64,000 bases of DNA from Cacconaster sp045617505 (GCA_045617505.1 JAZLIS010000064.1:62001-126000), one strand, 5' to 3'. Counted from the first letter of the stretch, positions 8,949 through 17,722 are shown. Notes: a model not told the origin generated them from the sequence alone. Made by a program: numbers and translations.

Positions 8949-11929
8949 AGTCCGGCGCTCATCACGAATTTGAAGGAGTTTCTTCCTTCGCCCGTTCTGG
9001 CATACTGCACGCCGAGCTTCAGCCCGAAGCCGAAACGGAAGAGATGGAGATCCACCATAAACTTCGTACCGAACGAATACTGAAGAGGTTTCCCCTTTTC
9101 GACCAGTTCTCCCTTAGAGTTGACGGCAATGTCGGAGTTGTTTATTGCCACGTCGGCGAAGGGCACCAGTATGAGCCGCTGCAGGAAGAAGAAGAAGGTG
9201 TGGAAACCGTCAATCTTGCCGTAGATGGGGATTGCGTAATCCGCCGAGAATTTGTGATAGTCGGTCAGAATGGCATTGTCATATCCGCGCACCGGGTCTG
9301 CAAGGTTATCGAGATAGGCAAACGGGAAGTCGTTCATCTGCTTCTGCATCGTCCACTCCAGTCTCAGTCCCTGCACGTCGTTGAATCCGGGGAGATAACC
9401 ATAGACATTCGAATAGAACAGCTTTCCAAGGGCATTGTGGCGTCCGATTGAGGAGGCGTAGTTGAGATCCACACCCCATCCCACGCGGGGCATCAGCCGT
9501 GCAGTGGGCTCGCTCACCATCTGGTAGTAACGCAGGTTGAGCAGAAGGCTCTGAGCATTGCGCATTTCCTGACCGTAGGTTGCGATTCTGTCGTTGCAGA
9601 TATGATATTCCACGTTGGGAATCAGGCCTACGTTCCAGCCTCCGCGGCTCAGGTTGAAGGGGATGTAGGCCTTCGCCGTCAAGTCCATCGAGGGAGACTT
9701 CAAAGTATCGACCCTGTAGTTGACGGGAAGTTCCTTCGGCCCCGGATTCAGTTTCTCGTTGAGTCGGGTTATGGTCCTCTCGTGGTCATTGAAGTCGAAG
9801 TTCACCTCAAAGACGGGGTAGAGCCCCGAATAGTTGAGATTCACGTGGCCGGCGTGGAAGCCCTTGCGATAGGAGTAACCGGCTATTGCAGAGAGAGTCC
9901 CCAGGTCGTTCTGCGACATTACCATCACGCCGGGGGCGGCGATTCTGTCAATCTGCTCCAGACTGAGGGCCATTACACGGTTGATATCGACGTATAGGGG
10001 AGCCCAGGAGTGTATGTGTATGCCGTGCAGAAGTTTGCTGTAGCGTTTCGCCGGGATGCTGTCTGCGTATGCGAGATATGCCGAATCCTGCTCGGGCGTG
10101 ATTTTCGGGGACAATCTTGCGCTCTGTCTTGCGATGGAGTCGGAGATGAGATCTACATATTTATCCTCGAAATCGGCTCTCTTGCGGAAGAGGGAATCCA
10201 CGGGAGTCGATGCCGCGTTGTAGCCTCTGTGGTCATAGTCGGAATAGTAGAGTTTTCCTCCGCTCACAGTGGGGTGGGTGGTCCCGAATCGGGCGGAAGT
10301 GGCCTGCTCCGGTTTGGGATTCTCCCTTGAGGGATCAATCCGATAGACATTGCTCACTCCGTTGAGGTCGGAGATGAACATCAGCTCACCGTTCTCCAGA
10401 AGGCTCATATTTCTCAGGGAGGAGTACTGTATCCCGGTGACATCGCTCCATTGACCCTCTTTCAGTCGCATTATGCCCATCCCTTCCGCCTCTTTGACGG
10501 CGATGGCGAAGATATCTCCTTTTCCTTCAGGGTCGGTTGCGACAGCTTCACTGATTTGCCAGCCGGTGGGGCAGGCAATTCTTGACTTGACCTCTCCGGT
10601 TGAAGCATCTATCAGGACAATGTTCGTATTTGAACCTGTAAGAGGCATATATTCAACGGCTGCCAGAGTGCTTCCGTCCGGTGTGAGTGTCGGGTTGAAG
10701 AATCTGGTGCGGGTGGTCAGGTTTGTGATGCGGTTTGCCTTCTCGTCATATTTCCGGATGATGGAGGTGCTTTTTATTTCCCACCTCGGGTCCGGAACAA
10801 TTTCGGAGAAATAGTGATTTCCCTTTCCGTCGGAGACCATACGGCTGGTGGTGGAGGAGAAAGGCCTCAGGTAGTGCTCCTTTCCCGCGGTGTCGATTTT
10901 TATCAGGTGCCTTGAATCCTGAAGGCTCACTTTGGTTGCGATTGCACTTCCGTCAAGAGTGGGCAGGACGTTGGTGTAGTTGATGTGATGACGGGGATGC
11001 CTCCAGGCCAGCAGGCTGTCGAAATGGCTGTAGGGGGACCTTTCCCTGTAGTCCTGTTCCCATTTTTCGGAAAGGACCTCGGCTGCTTTGTACCAGTTCT
11101 GTTTCTGAGTCAGTCCGGATGCATAGCGGTAGCTCCAGTGGCTCACGTCGAAGATTCTCCAGAACCACCACCTCTGCTGCTGCATAATGTCTCCGCTGGT
11201 GAAGTAGTTGCCGGAATTGTATCTTGCCATCGATGTGATGACATATCCGTAATTGTATTTGCCCGGAGTGTAGCGGTTGTACGAGACGAATCTCCAGTTG
11301 GGCTCGTCCCTGAAATCCCCTTCGTGGAATGCTGTGCGGTAGTACATCAGGAAGTCGGCGCTGCGGCCCCGTCCGCTTTTGGAGAACTCGGTCTCGTTGA
11401 TTACAGCATCCCCCTCGAACAGGGATCCGCTCGGCTGAAGGCCGATTCCCAATACAATGGACTGTTCTCCTGCAAGATAGGAGATGATTTTATAGAACCC
11501 TTTCGTGAAGTGGGCCATCTGTACCACGTGCCTTCCTTCGTGCAGGGCCAGACTCAAGTCCCAGTTCTGTGCGTAGAGGGGGGTGGCTTCAGGTGTGGAG
11601 AAGACATCCACCCTTCTTGGAGCCCACGCCACGGTGGCGTTGCTGTTCACCTGATACGGGTGCAGGATTACAGGCACCTTCGGGGGCTCGATGTGGGCGG
11701 TTGACATATTGAGTTCTCGCGTGGATTCGAACAGATACATATATCTGCGGGCAAGGCTGTCGGCCTGCTTCGGGTAGATGACCCTGTAGTGCTCTCCGTC
11801 AAGCTGCATCCACTGGATGTTTGCCGGGTCCGCGCCGAGTGTGTAGTACTGTGCAAAAGAAGAGACGCTCATTCCTGTCAGGGCGACAAGAATGACCGTC
11901 ACTAATCTGCAGATGCGCGAATTCAACAT
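8945..11929 (-). CDS. Outer-membrane protein: metallopeptidase-like domain, TolB-like propeller, C-terminal barrel
   Basis: 994 residues with a signal peptide (about 1-26, ending SSFAQ). The first ~350 residues hold His130-Glu-Gly-Arg-His134, an HExxH zinc motif, and Glu172 in LFEGDAVINE about 38 residues on, as in gluzincin peptidases. The middle (about 320-600) has propeller repeats of the PD40/TolB type (FFNPTLTPDGSTLAAVEY). The last ~350 residues alternate short hydrophobic strands with many Tyr and end in FKFVMSAGL, consistent with an outer-membrane barrel. A surface-linked peptidase anchored by its own barrel is the inference; the family is conserved in Bacteroidota but I know no tested function. 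The neighbour upstream on the same strand is the Spy-like gene (35-nt gap). Confidence 0.7.
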   Translation of the reverse strand: MLNSRICRLVTVILVALTGMSVSSFAQYYTLGADPANIQWMQLDGEHYRVIYPKQADSLARRYMYLFESTRELNMSTAHIEPPKVPVILHPYQVNSNATVAWAPRRVDVFSTPEATPLYAQNWDLSLALHEGRHVVQMAHFTKGFYKIISYLAGEQSIVLGIGLQPSGSLFEGDAVINETEFSKSGRGRSADFLMYYRTAFHEGDFRDEPNWRFVSYNRYTPGKYNYGYVITSMARYNSGNYFTSGDIMQQQRWWFWRIFDVSHWSYRYASGLTQKQNWYKAAEVLSEKWEQDYRERSPYSHFDSLLAWRHPRHHINYTNVLPTLDGSAIATKVSLQDSRHLIKIDTAGKEHYLRPFSSTTSRMVSDGKGNHYFSEIVPDPRWEIKSTSIIRKYDEKANRITNLTTRTRFFNPTLTPDGSTLAAVEYMPLTGSNTNIVLIDASTGEVKSRIACPTGWQISEAVATDPEGKGDIFAIAVKEAEGMGIMRLKEGQWSDVTGIQYSSLRNMSLLENGELMFISDLNGVSNVYRIDPSRENPKPEQATSARFGTTHPTVSGGKLYYSDYDHRGYNAASTPVDSLFRKRADFEDKYVDLISDSIARQSARLSPKITPEQDSAYLAYADSIPAKRYSKLLHGIHIHSWAPLYVDINRVMALSLEQIDRIAAPGVMVMSQNDLGTLSAIAGYSYRKGFHAGHVNLNYSGLYPVFEVNFDFNDHERTITRLNEKLNPGPKELPVNYRVDTLKSPSMDLTAKAYIPFNLSRGGWNVGLIPNVEYHICNDRIATYGQEMRNAQSLLLNLRYYQMVSEPTARLMPRVGWGVDLNYASSIGRHNALGKLFYSNVYGYLPGFNDVQGLRLEWTMQKQMNDFPFAYLDNLADPVRGYDNAILTDYHKFSADYAIPIYGKIDGFHTFFFFLQRLILVPFADVAINNSDIAVNSKGELVEKGKPLQYSFGTKFMVDLHLFRFGFGLKLGVQYARTGEGRNSFKFVMSAGL

Positions 11930-11964
11930 AATCGCGCGAATTTAGTAAAATAAAACGAATTCCC

Positions 11965-12441
11965 CTATCTGCCGGGCCCCTTTCCTTTATCTTTTCCCGG
12001 TCCGTGACCTCTCAGACCGTGTATCATCTTCATCCGGAAATGTTCTTCCGCACAGAAAAATCTGCATACTTTTTCAATCGGGAGGACTTTCTTGAATTTC
12101 GGATAATATTCCTGCAGGATTGTCTGTTCGGCACCGAGAGACTTGACGTAGCCGTCGGCATATTCAGTCATCTGCGCTTCTGTAAGAGTCTCTCCCTTCT
12201 TTCCGGAGAGAAGTCTGAGACATTTGCCTGTGTTCTTCCTGGCTTCAGAGCAAGCCTTCCAGTATTGGTTATAGACGGGCCAGAAAACCTGTGCCTCTTC
12301 GGGGGAGAGGTCGAGTTCGGAGGTGAGGAAAGCTATTTTCTCGGATTGGATTCTCTTTTCCCAATCATCTTGTTGCCTGTTCTGGGCAAGGACGGGAAGT
12401 ACCGTTGCAAGGCATAAAGCCAATAGTAATGTCCTTTTCAT
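11965..12441 (-). CDS. Spy/CpxP-like periplasmic protein
   Basis: 158 residues with an N-terminal signal peptide (MKRTLLLALCLATVLPVLAQ). The mature part is helical and charged, with the segment LDLSPEEAQVFWPVYNQYW resembling the LTxxQ-type helices of Spy/CpxP proteins, and a basic Gly/Lys-rich tail (GPGKDKGKGPGR). Family members act as periplasmic chaperones or as stress or metal sensors feeding back on signalling. Its ATG overlaps the stop of the membrane protein upstream by 4 nt, and both follow an ECF sigma gene. It is therefore probably part of a sigma/anti-sigma/periplasmic sensor operon. That role is inferred from gene order. Confidence 0.65.
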   Translation of the reverse strand: MKRTLLLALCLATVLPVLAQNRQQDDWEKRIQSEKIAFLTSELDLSPEEAQVFWPVYNQYWKACSEARKNTGKCLRLLSGKKGETLTEAQMTEYADGYVKSLGAEQTILQEYYPKFKKVLPIEKVCRFFCAEEHFRMKMIHGLRGHGPGKDKGKGPGR

Positions 12442-12833
12442 TCCTGTACAAGATAAGATGTTATATGATTGATTGTTATATAGTTATCGACGTAGTTGCC
12501 GATATCTTCCTCGCTTGCAAGGATAAAGTCGGTCTCTTCGGTTGCAATCTCTTCGATTCCGGCGAAGAAATCCGCCTCCTGCTGCTCCATCCTTTCGGAA
12601 GTGCGGGTGAGGGCCATCACTCCGTATCCTATGCCGAAAATCAGGCCGAACATCGCTGCCATATAGAATGCGGGGCGCAGGACTCTTTTCCAGAAGGGAC
12701 GGATGTCTCCTCTCTCTTGGGCGGAGATTTTGTCCATAACGGACATTTCCATCTCTTCGAGATATCCTTCAGGCATCCTGAATGGGTTTTCCCTGATGGA
12801 GTTGTTGTCCTGAATTTCGTTCATCGTATCCAT
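12438..12833 (-). CDS. Single-pass membrane protein, putative anti-sigma partner
   Basis: 131 residues. An acidic cytosolic N-terminal part (about 1-48, containing FRMPEGYLEEME) precedes one membrane helix (about 52-76, YMAAMFGLIFGIGYGVMAL) and a short acidic outer part. FxxPxGYFxxLE-like N-terminal motifs are common in Bacteroidota proteins encoded just after ECF sigma genes, where they probably bind the sigma factor. No zinc-binding HxxxCxxC anti-sigma motif is seen. It lies 34 nt after the sigma gene and overlaps the Spy-like gene by 4 nt. The anti-sigma role is inferred from topology and context. Confidence 0.6.
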   Translation of the reverse strand: MDTMNEIQDNNSIRENPFRMPEGYLEEMEMSVMDKISAQERGDIRPFWKRVLRPAFYMAAMFGLIFGIGYGVMALTRTSERMEQQEADFFAGIEEIATEETDFILASEEDIGNYVDNYITINHITSYLVQE

Positions 12834-12867
12834 ATTTCCTCTATTTGACTGATTGTCGGTGAAAAAG

Positions 12868-13395
12868 TTAAAGGCTGCGAGCCTTGAGCCATTCGGTAAT
12901 CTTGTTATATGCGTGGTGGTAGGAGGCTTTCAGGGAGCCTTCGGTTGAGCCGAGAACCTGTTCCATCTCCTTGTAGGCCATATTGTCGTAATATCTCAGG
13001 ATGAACACCGCCTTCTGCACAGGGGGAAGTTGGGCAATAGCCTGCTGCAGTGCTGTCTGGGCTGCATCTCCGTCAAAATAGGGATCTTCCGACAGAAAGG
13101 TGGTCATCTCCCCCTCCTCGCAGTACTGTTTTCTTCCGTTCAGGAAAGAGATGGTTTCATTCACTGCTATGCGGTAGAGCCAGGTGTAGATGCCGGCTTC
13201 GCCCCTGAAGGAGTCAAAGGATTTCCAGGCTTTCAGAAAGGTGTTCTGGAGACAGTCGTCCGCATCGGCGTGGACTGTCACCATCCGTCGTATCGTCCAA
13301 TATAGCCTTTCGCCATATTTCCGTACTATGAGGCGGAAGGCCTCCTCCCGGTTGCCGTTTCTGTAAAGGTCAATGATTTTAGCGTCTTCCATCAA
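12868..13395 (-). CDS. RNA polymerase sigma factor, ECF subfamily
   Basis: 175 residues. Region 2 is visible at about 25-90 (DADDCLQNTFLKAW, then FRGEAGIYTWLYRIAVNETISFL) and region 4 at about 118-170 (QLPPVQKAVFILRYYDNMAYKEMEQVLGSTEGSLK, in two parts: the turn and the recognition helix). ECF factors direct RNA polymerase to a small set of promoters in response to envelope or other stress. The start overlaps the end of the transketolase C-terminal subunit gene by 17 nt, so translation is coupled to it. Two candidate starts (13395 and 13392) differ by one Met. The genes that follow encode a single-TM protein and a Spy-like protein. Confidence 0.92.
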   Translation of the reverse strand: MMEDAKIIDLYRNGNREEAFRLIVRKYGERLYWTIRRMVTVHADADDCLQNTFLKAWKSFDSFRGEAGIYTWLYRIAVNETISFLNGRKQYCEEGEMTTFLSEDPYFDGDAAQTALQQAIAQLPPVQKAVFILRYYDNMAYKEMEQVLGSTEGSLKASYHHAYNKITEWLKARSL

Positions 13396-14335
13396 GCAGT
13401 TCCAGCGCAGCAGACAGGATATGCTCTGAGTCGAGGCCGTACTTGCTCATCAGTTCTGCGGGCTTGCCGCTCTGTCCGAATCGGTCATCCACGGCGACAA
13501 AGCGCATCGGGACAGGATTTGTGCGGGCCAGTACTCCCGCCACCGCCTCTCCCAGACCACCGGCGATGAGGTGCTCTTCCGCAACGACGACTCTTCCTGT
13601 CTTGGCTGCAGATTCTTTGACTGCTTCCGTGTCCATAGGTTTAATCGTGTGGATGTTGAAAAGATCCACTCCGATTCCCTTCTCTTCCAGAGCCTTCGCG
13701 GCCTGGATGGCTTCCCAGACGAGATGTCCGTAAGAAAGAATTGTAATGTCTTTTCCGTCAGAAAGTTTCTGAGCCTTGCCGATTTGCAGGGGTGCTCCCG
13801 CTTCGGTGAAATTCGGGACGCTCGGGCGGCCGAAGCGAAGATAGACAGGGCCTTTCCACTGTGCTGCGGCGATTGTTGCGGCGACGGTCTGGTTGTAGTC
13901 ACAGGGGCAGAGCACCGTCATCCCCGGAAGCATACGCATTATTCCCACGTCCTCCATTGTCTGGTGGGTCGCTCCGTCCTCTCCCAGAGTGATTCCCGCG
14001 TGGGACCCCGCAATCTTGACGTTGGTGTTGGAGTAACAGACGGATTGCCGTATCTGGTCGAGGATTCGCGCGGTGGCGAAATTAGCGAAAGCGCCGATGA
14101 AGGGGATATACCCCCCGATGGCCATACCCGCGGCCATACTTACCATATTCGCCTCGGCGATTCCGCACTGGAAGAAGTGTTCGGGGAACTCCGCGGCGAA
14201 AGCGTCCATCTTGACGGACCCTGTCACGTCAGCTGCCATCGCCACCACTTTACCGTTACGGCGGCCCGCTTCCAGAAGGCCCACTCCGAAACCGGATCTT
14301 GTATCCTTGTTGCCTTGATTGATATACTCTTTCAT
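13379..14335 (-). CDS. Transketolase, C-terminal subunit
   Basis: 318 residues forming the pyrimidine-binding and C-terminal domains of transketolase, as in split enzymes. Visible features include QGNKDTRSGFGVGLLEAG at the N terminus, the segment FFQCGIAEANMVSMAAGMA with the catalytic Glu in GIAEANM, SHAGITLGEDGATHQ, and VVVAEEHLIAGGLGEAVAG in the C-terminal domain. With the N-terminal subunit it would move two-carbon units between sugar phosphates in the pentose phosphate pathway, using thiamine diphosphate. It starts 1 nt after the stop of the N-terminal subunit gene and overlaps the ECF sigma gene at its 3' end. A DXPS-like or other two-carbon transferase is the main alternative. Confidence 0.9.
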   Translation of the reverse strand: MKEYINQGNKDTRSGFGVGLLEAGRRNGKVVAMAADVTGSVKMDAFAAEFPEHFFQCGIAEANMVSMAAGMAIGGYIPFIGAFANFATARILDQIRQSVCYSNTNVKIAGSHAGITLGEDGATHQTMEDVGIMRMLPGMTVLCPCDYNQTVAATIAAAQWKGPVYLRFGRPSVPNFTEAGAPLQIGKAQKLSDGKDITILSYGHLVWEAIQAAKALEEKGIGVDLFNIHTIKPMDTEAVKESAAKTGRVVVAEEHLIAGGLGEAVAGVLARTNPVPMRFVAVDDRFGQSGKPAELMSKYGLDSEHILSAALELLDGRR

Positions 14336-14336
14336 A

Positions 14337-15182
14337 CTAAAAATCTCCTATCGTTTCTTCAAGTTGCTTCATTGCCTCTTCGCACTGTTCCTGTGAGGGA
14401 TTCTTTCCGTGCCACTTATGGGTTCCGGCCATAAAATCGACGCCGTGTCCCATCTCCGTGTGGAAAAGAATCATTATCGGCTTGCCTTTCCCCCTTGCGT
14501 CCAGCGCCTCGGCGAAGGCATTTTCGATTGAGGAGAAATCGTGCCCGTCCGCCTCAATGACGTGCCATCCGAAGGCGTTCCAGCGGACGCCAAGTTCGTT
14601 TATCCCTCCGACACTTTCAATTCGCCCGTCAATTTGCTGGTGGTTGTAGTCTGTCATCGCTATGAGGTTGTCAGCCTTGTGGTGAGCGGCTACCATAGCC
14701 GCCTCCCAAATCTGGCCTTCCTCGCTTTCACCGTCTCCCACAAGCACATATACCGAACGGTCATCCCCGCTGAGCTTTTTGGCAAGTGCAGCTCCCAGAG
14801 CCACGGAGAGACCTTGCCCGAGGGAACCTGCAGACTGGTTAACCCCTTCTACACCCCATTCCACGCTGGGGTGACCCTGCAATCGGGAGCCGAAGCGGCG
14901 GAAAGTCGCAAGTTCGCTCACGGGGAAATATCCCCTCCTTGCCAGAACGCTGTAGAGTACCGGCGAGATATGACCTGCCGAGAGGAAAAACATATCCAGC
15001 CCTTTCCCGGAGCGTTTCCAGGTCTCAGGGGTGACGTTCATCTGTTTGAAAAAGAGCCAGGTGAGGATGTCGGCGCTGCTCAGGGATCCGCCCGGATGCC
15101 CGGAAGCGGCCGCAGTGACCATTCTTATGATATCTCTCCTTACCTGCGAGGCAATCTGTGCCGGAGTGAATTCTTTTGTCAT
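14337..15182 (-). CDS. Transketolase, N-terminal subunit
   Basis: 281 residues from the ATG at 15182, chosen because MTKEFTPAQIASQVRRDI matches the family N terminus and a -7 box lies just upstream. The thiamine-diphosphate domain is complete: ASGHPGGSLSSADIL near the N terminus, GSLGQGLSVALGAALA, the metal-binding GDGESEEGQIWEAAM with NH in DYNHQQ, and the closing TEMGHGVDFM. It ends where the single-chain enzyme would continue into the pyrimidine domain, which is the next gene. The two half-genes are common in Bacteroidota and archaea. The promoter region is shared with lepA. Confidence 0.92.
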   Translation of the reverse strand: MTKEFTPAQIASQVRRDIIRMVTAAASGHPGGSLSSADILTWLFFKQMNVTPETWKRSGKGLDMFFLSAGHISPVLYSVLARRGYFPVSELATFRRFGSRLQGHPSVEWGVEGVNQSAGSLGQGLSVALGAALAKKLSGDDRSVYVLVGDGESEEGQIWEAAMVAAHHKADNLIAMTDYNHQQIDGRIESVGGINELGVRWNAFGWHVIEADGHDFSSIENAFAEALDARGKGKPIMILFHTEMGHGVDFMAGTHKWHGKNPSQEQCEEAMKQLEETIGDF

Positions 15183-15192
15183 AATCGTGTGA

Positions 15193-15222
15193 TTTGTATG
15201 ACAAAGATAATCATTATCTTTG
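15193..15222. promoter_or_regulatory. Divergent promoter, transketolase operon / lepA
   Basis: A perfect palindrome at 15202-15222 (arms CAAAGATAAT and ATTATCTTTG around a central C) holds two opposed -7 boxes, TATCTTTG on each strand (15202-15209 minus, 15215-15222 plus). A TTTG at 15193-15196 lies 18 nt before the plus box and fits a -33 element for lepA. The two promoters overlap, so they probably cannot be used at once. Confidence 0.65.
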
Positions 15223-15242
15223 CGGCAGGAAACCGAAATGGT

Positions 15243-17030
15243 ATGAAAAACATAAGAAATTTCTGCATTATCGCCCACATCGACCACGGAAAGAGTACTC
15301 TTGCCGACAGGATGCTGGAACTGACCGACACCCTTGAAAAGCGCGAGATGGAGGCTCAGGTTCTCGATTCCATGGATTTGGAGAAGGAGAAGGGCATAAC
15401 TATCAAGAGCCACGCCATACAGATGGAGTACAACTACAAGGGGGAGAAGTACATACTCAACCTCATCGATACTCCGGGCCACGTCGATTTTTCATACGAG
15501 GTCTCCCGTGCCATCGCCTCCTGCGAGGGGGCTCTTCTTGTTGTCGATGCCACTCAGGGAGTTCAGGCCCAGACCATTTCCAATCTCTACCTCGCCATCG
15601 AGCACGACCTTGAGATTATCCCGGTCCTGAACAAGATAGATATGGATGCAGCGATGGTGGATGTGGTGCGTGACCAGGTGGTCGATCTTCTGGGTTGTGA
15701 TCCCGACGACGTCCTTCTGGCTTCCGCACGTACGGGAGAGGGGGTTGGTGCAATCCTCGATGCTCTTGTAGAGCGTATTCCCGCTCCGAAGGGAGACCCT
15801 CAGGCTCCTCTGCAGGCCCTGATATTCGACTCCGTGTTCAACAGTTTCCGTGGAATCATTGCCTATTTCAAGGTTGTCAACGGTTCGGTAAAGGCCGGAG
15901 ACAGGGTGAAATTCGTCAATACTGGCAGAGAATACACTGCGGATGAGGTCGGAGTGCTGAAGATGAAGCTCTGTCCTACAGGGGAGATTCCTTGCGGTTC
16001 AGTTGGTTACATAATATCCGGAATCAAGAGTGCCGTTGAGGTGAAAGTGGGTGATACCATCACCCATCTGGAGAAGCCCTGTGCAGCGGCGATAGCGGGA
16101 TTCGAGGATGTGAAGCCGATGCTTTATGCCGGAATGTTCCCCGTCACGGCTGACCAGTACGAGGACCTTCGCGCCTCTCTGGAGAAGTTCCAGCTCAACG
16201 ATGCATCCCTGGTCTTCGAGCCGGAAAGTTCCCTTGCCCTCGGGTTCGGATTCCGCTGTGGTTTCCTCGGTCTGCTCCATATGGAGATTGTTCAGGAGAG
16301 GTTGTTCAGGGAGTTCGATATGGATGTGGTGACGACCGTCCCGAACGTCTCGTACAAAGTATATACGACTCAGGGCGAGTGTCTTGACGTACACAATCCT
16401 TCCGGGCTTCCCGCCCCGACGCTGATTGACCATATCGAGGAGCCCTTCATTCAGGCGCAGATAATCTCCAAGTCCGAATTCTACGGGCCGATTATGAAAC
16501 TCTGCCTTGACAAGAGGGGAATCCTCAAGAACGAGCACTATATCTCTGCGGACAGGATAGAACTGACATACGAGATGCCTCTTTCCGAGATTGTGTTCGA
16601 CTTCTACGACAAGCTCAAGTCCATCTCCAAGGGCTATGCCTCCTTCGACTATCATATCATCGGTTTCCGTGATGCCAAACTTGTCAAGCTCGATATTCTT
16701 CTCAACGGTGAACCTGCCGATGCCCTTTCGACCCTGATACATCAGGACCACGCCTACGACTTCGGACGAAAAATCTGTGAGAAGCTCAAGGAACTCATCC
16801 CCCGTCAGCAGTTCGACGTGGCGATTCAGGCTGCAATCGGTGCCAAAATCATCGCCCGTGAGACTGTCCGCCAGGTCCGCAAGGACGTGACCGCCAAGTG
16901 CTACGGAGGTGACATCACCCGCAAGCGCAAACTTTTGGAGAAGCAGAAGGCCGGAAAGAAGCGTATGCGTCAGATCGGACAGGTCGAGGTCCCCCAGAGT
17001 GCCTTTATGGCCGTCCTCAAGATTGATTGA
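15243..17030 (+). CDS. lepA: Elongation factor 4 (back-translocating GTPase LepA)
   Basis: 595 residues from the ATG at 15243, the usual LepA length. GTPase motifs are clear: AHIDHGKST (G1), the switch sequence EKGITIKSHAI (G2), DTPGHVDFSYE (G3) and NKIDM (G4). EF-G-like domains II, III and V follow (LGFGFRCGFLGLLHMEI in domain III-V), and the LepA-specific C-terminal domain ends with the basic GGDITRKRKLLEKQKAGKKRM split around its Lys-rich helix. EF4 acts on the ribosome and influences translocation and ribosome assembly. The start is fixed by MKNIRNFCIIAHIDHGK. It is divergent from the transketolase operon with a 60-bp shared promoter region. No terminator is obvious before the convergent MNT gene. 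Confidence 0.97.
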   Translation: MKNIRNFCIIAHIDHGKSTLADRMLELTDTLEKREMEAQVLDSMDLEKEKGITIKSHAIQMEYNYKGEKYILNLIDTPGHVDFSYEVSRAIASCEGALLVVDATQGVQAQTISNLYLAIEHDLEIIPVLNKIDMDAAMVDVVRDQVVDLLGCDPDDVLLASARTGEGVGAILDALVERIPAPKGDPQAPLQALIFDSVFNSFRGIIAYFKVVNGSVKAGDRVKFVNTGREYTADEVGVLKMKLCPTGEIPCGSVGYIISGIKSAVEVKVGDTITHLEKPCAAAIAGFEDVKPMLYAGMFPVTADQYEDLRASLEKFQLNDASLVFEPESSLALGFGFRCGFLGLLHMEIVQERLFREFDMDVVTTVPNVSYKVYTTQGECLDVHNPSGLPAPTLIDHIEEPFIQAQIISKSEFYGPIMKLCLDKRGILKNEHYISADRIELTYEMPLSEIVFDFYDKLKSISKGYASFDYHIIGFRDAKLVKLDILLNGEPADALSTLIHQDHAYDFGRKICEKLKELIPRQQFDVAIQAAIGAKIIARETVRQVRKDVTAKCYGGDITRKRKLLEKQKAGKKRMRQIGQVEVPQSAFMAVLKID

Positions 17031-17052
17031 TATCTGAAAATCTGTTTGAAAA

Positions 17053-17349
17053 CTATACGGCTATACCAGTTTTCAGGATGTCTTCGTATAGTGGAGAAGG
17101 ATGAATTTCTTCAATCAATACCGGTTCAATGAGAGTGTTCACATCCATTGTGATACGCCAAAGATGTGCAGATGCAGAAAGGTAATCCCCATTGACGTGG
17201 GGGACAACGACAGCAATGTCAATATCACTATCCGGGCGAGCGCACCCTTTGCTGTATGAGCCGTAAAGATAAACTTTTGCAGGGCCGATAGCAGCAACCA
17301 CAGCTCGCTTGTACTGTCTGGCTATATTTACAGCTTTTCTTTTATCCAT
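17053..17349 (-). CDS. MNT-type nucleotidyltransferase (HEPN/MNT pair)
   Basis: 98 residues. The nucleotidyltransferase signature LYGSYSKGCARPDSDIDIAVV is present as GSYSKG followed by the metal-binding D-S-D-I-D. This is the minimal nucleotidyltransferase fold of HEPN/MNT pairs, in which the MNT protein can act as the antitoxin by adding nucleotides to the HEPN RNase. It overlaps the HEPN gene by 22 nt, placing it second in a two-gene unit. Whether the pair is an active toxin-antitoxin system or a different nucleotide-linked module is not resolved by sequence. Confidence 0.85.
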   Translation of the reverse strand: MDKRKAVNIARQYKRAVVAAIGPAKVYLYGSYSKGCARPDSDIDIAVVVPHVNGDYLSASAHLWRITMDVNTLIEPVLIEEIHPSPLYEDILKTGIAV

Positions 17350-17720
17350 ACCTGCAGTTTTTTTGTTCTATCTATCAATATCCTACATCGTTCCTCCGAT
17401 AAGGCGTCCGCAAGGGATTGTTTGTATGAAGGATACCTTGATTCGATATTCAAAGGCATTATTTCGCTGATGAACAACTTCTGTTCCTCATCCATAAGAG
17501 AGTTCAGCCCACAACTTTGAGCTATATTTATTAAATTATGGGAAACAGGACTTGGATTTTCGATTCTGCTGCACCAAAAGGCTTTGAAAATTTTTTCTAT
17601 CGTTTGATGGCACATAAATCCTACATACAGCCAACGGCCTGTCTGGAACATCGCTTCAGCTGTTTCCAAATCATAGTCAGAAAGTTCTGTCCAATATTTT
17701 ACCTTATCCAAATTCATCAT
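17328..17720 (-). CDS. HEPN domain protein (HEPN/MNT pair)
   Basis: 130 residues, all helical. Hallmarks of the HEPN domain are YDLETAEAMFQTGRWLYVGFMCHQ and the following TIEKIFKAFW, plus SHNL and SRYPSY. The strict Rx4-6H RNase motif is not clear; RIENPSPVSH has a longer spacing, so RNase activity is uncertain. It is followed by the MNT gene with a 22-nt overlap. A -7 box (TATTTTTG) is only 2 nt upstream of the start, so the transcript may be leaderless. Two adjacent ATGs at 17720 and 17717 are possible starts. Confidence 0.82.
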   Translation of the reverse strand: MMNLDKVKYWTELSDYDLETAEAMFQTGRWLYVGFMCHQTIEKIFKAFWCSRIENPSPVSHNLINIAQSCGLNSLMDEEQKLFISEIMPLNIESRYPSYKQSLADALSEERCRILIDRTKKLQVWIKEKL

Positions 17721-17722
17721 TA

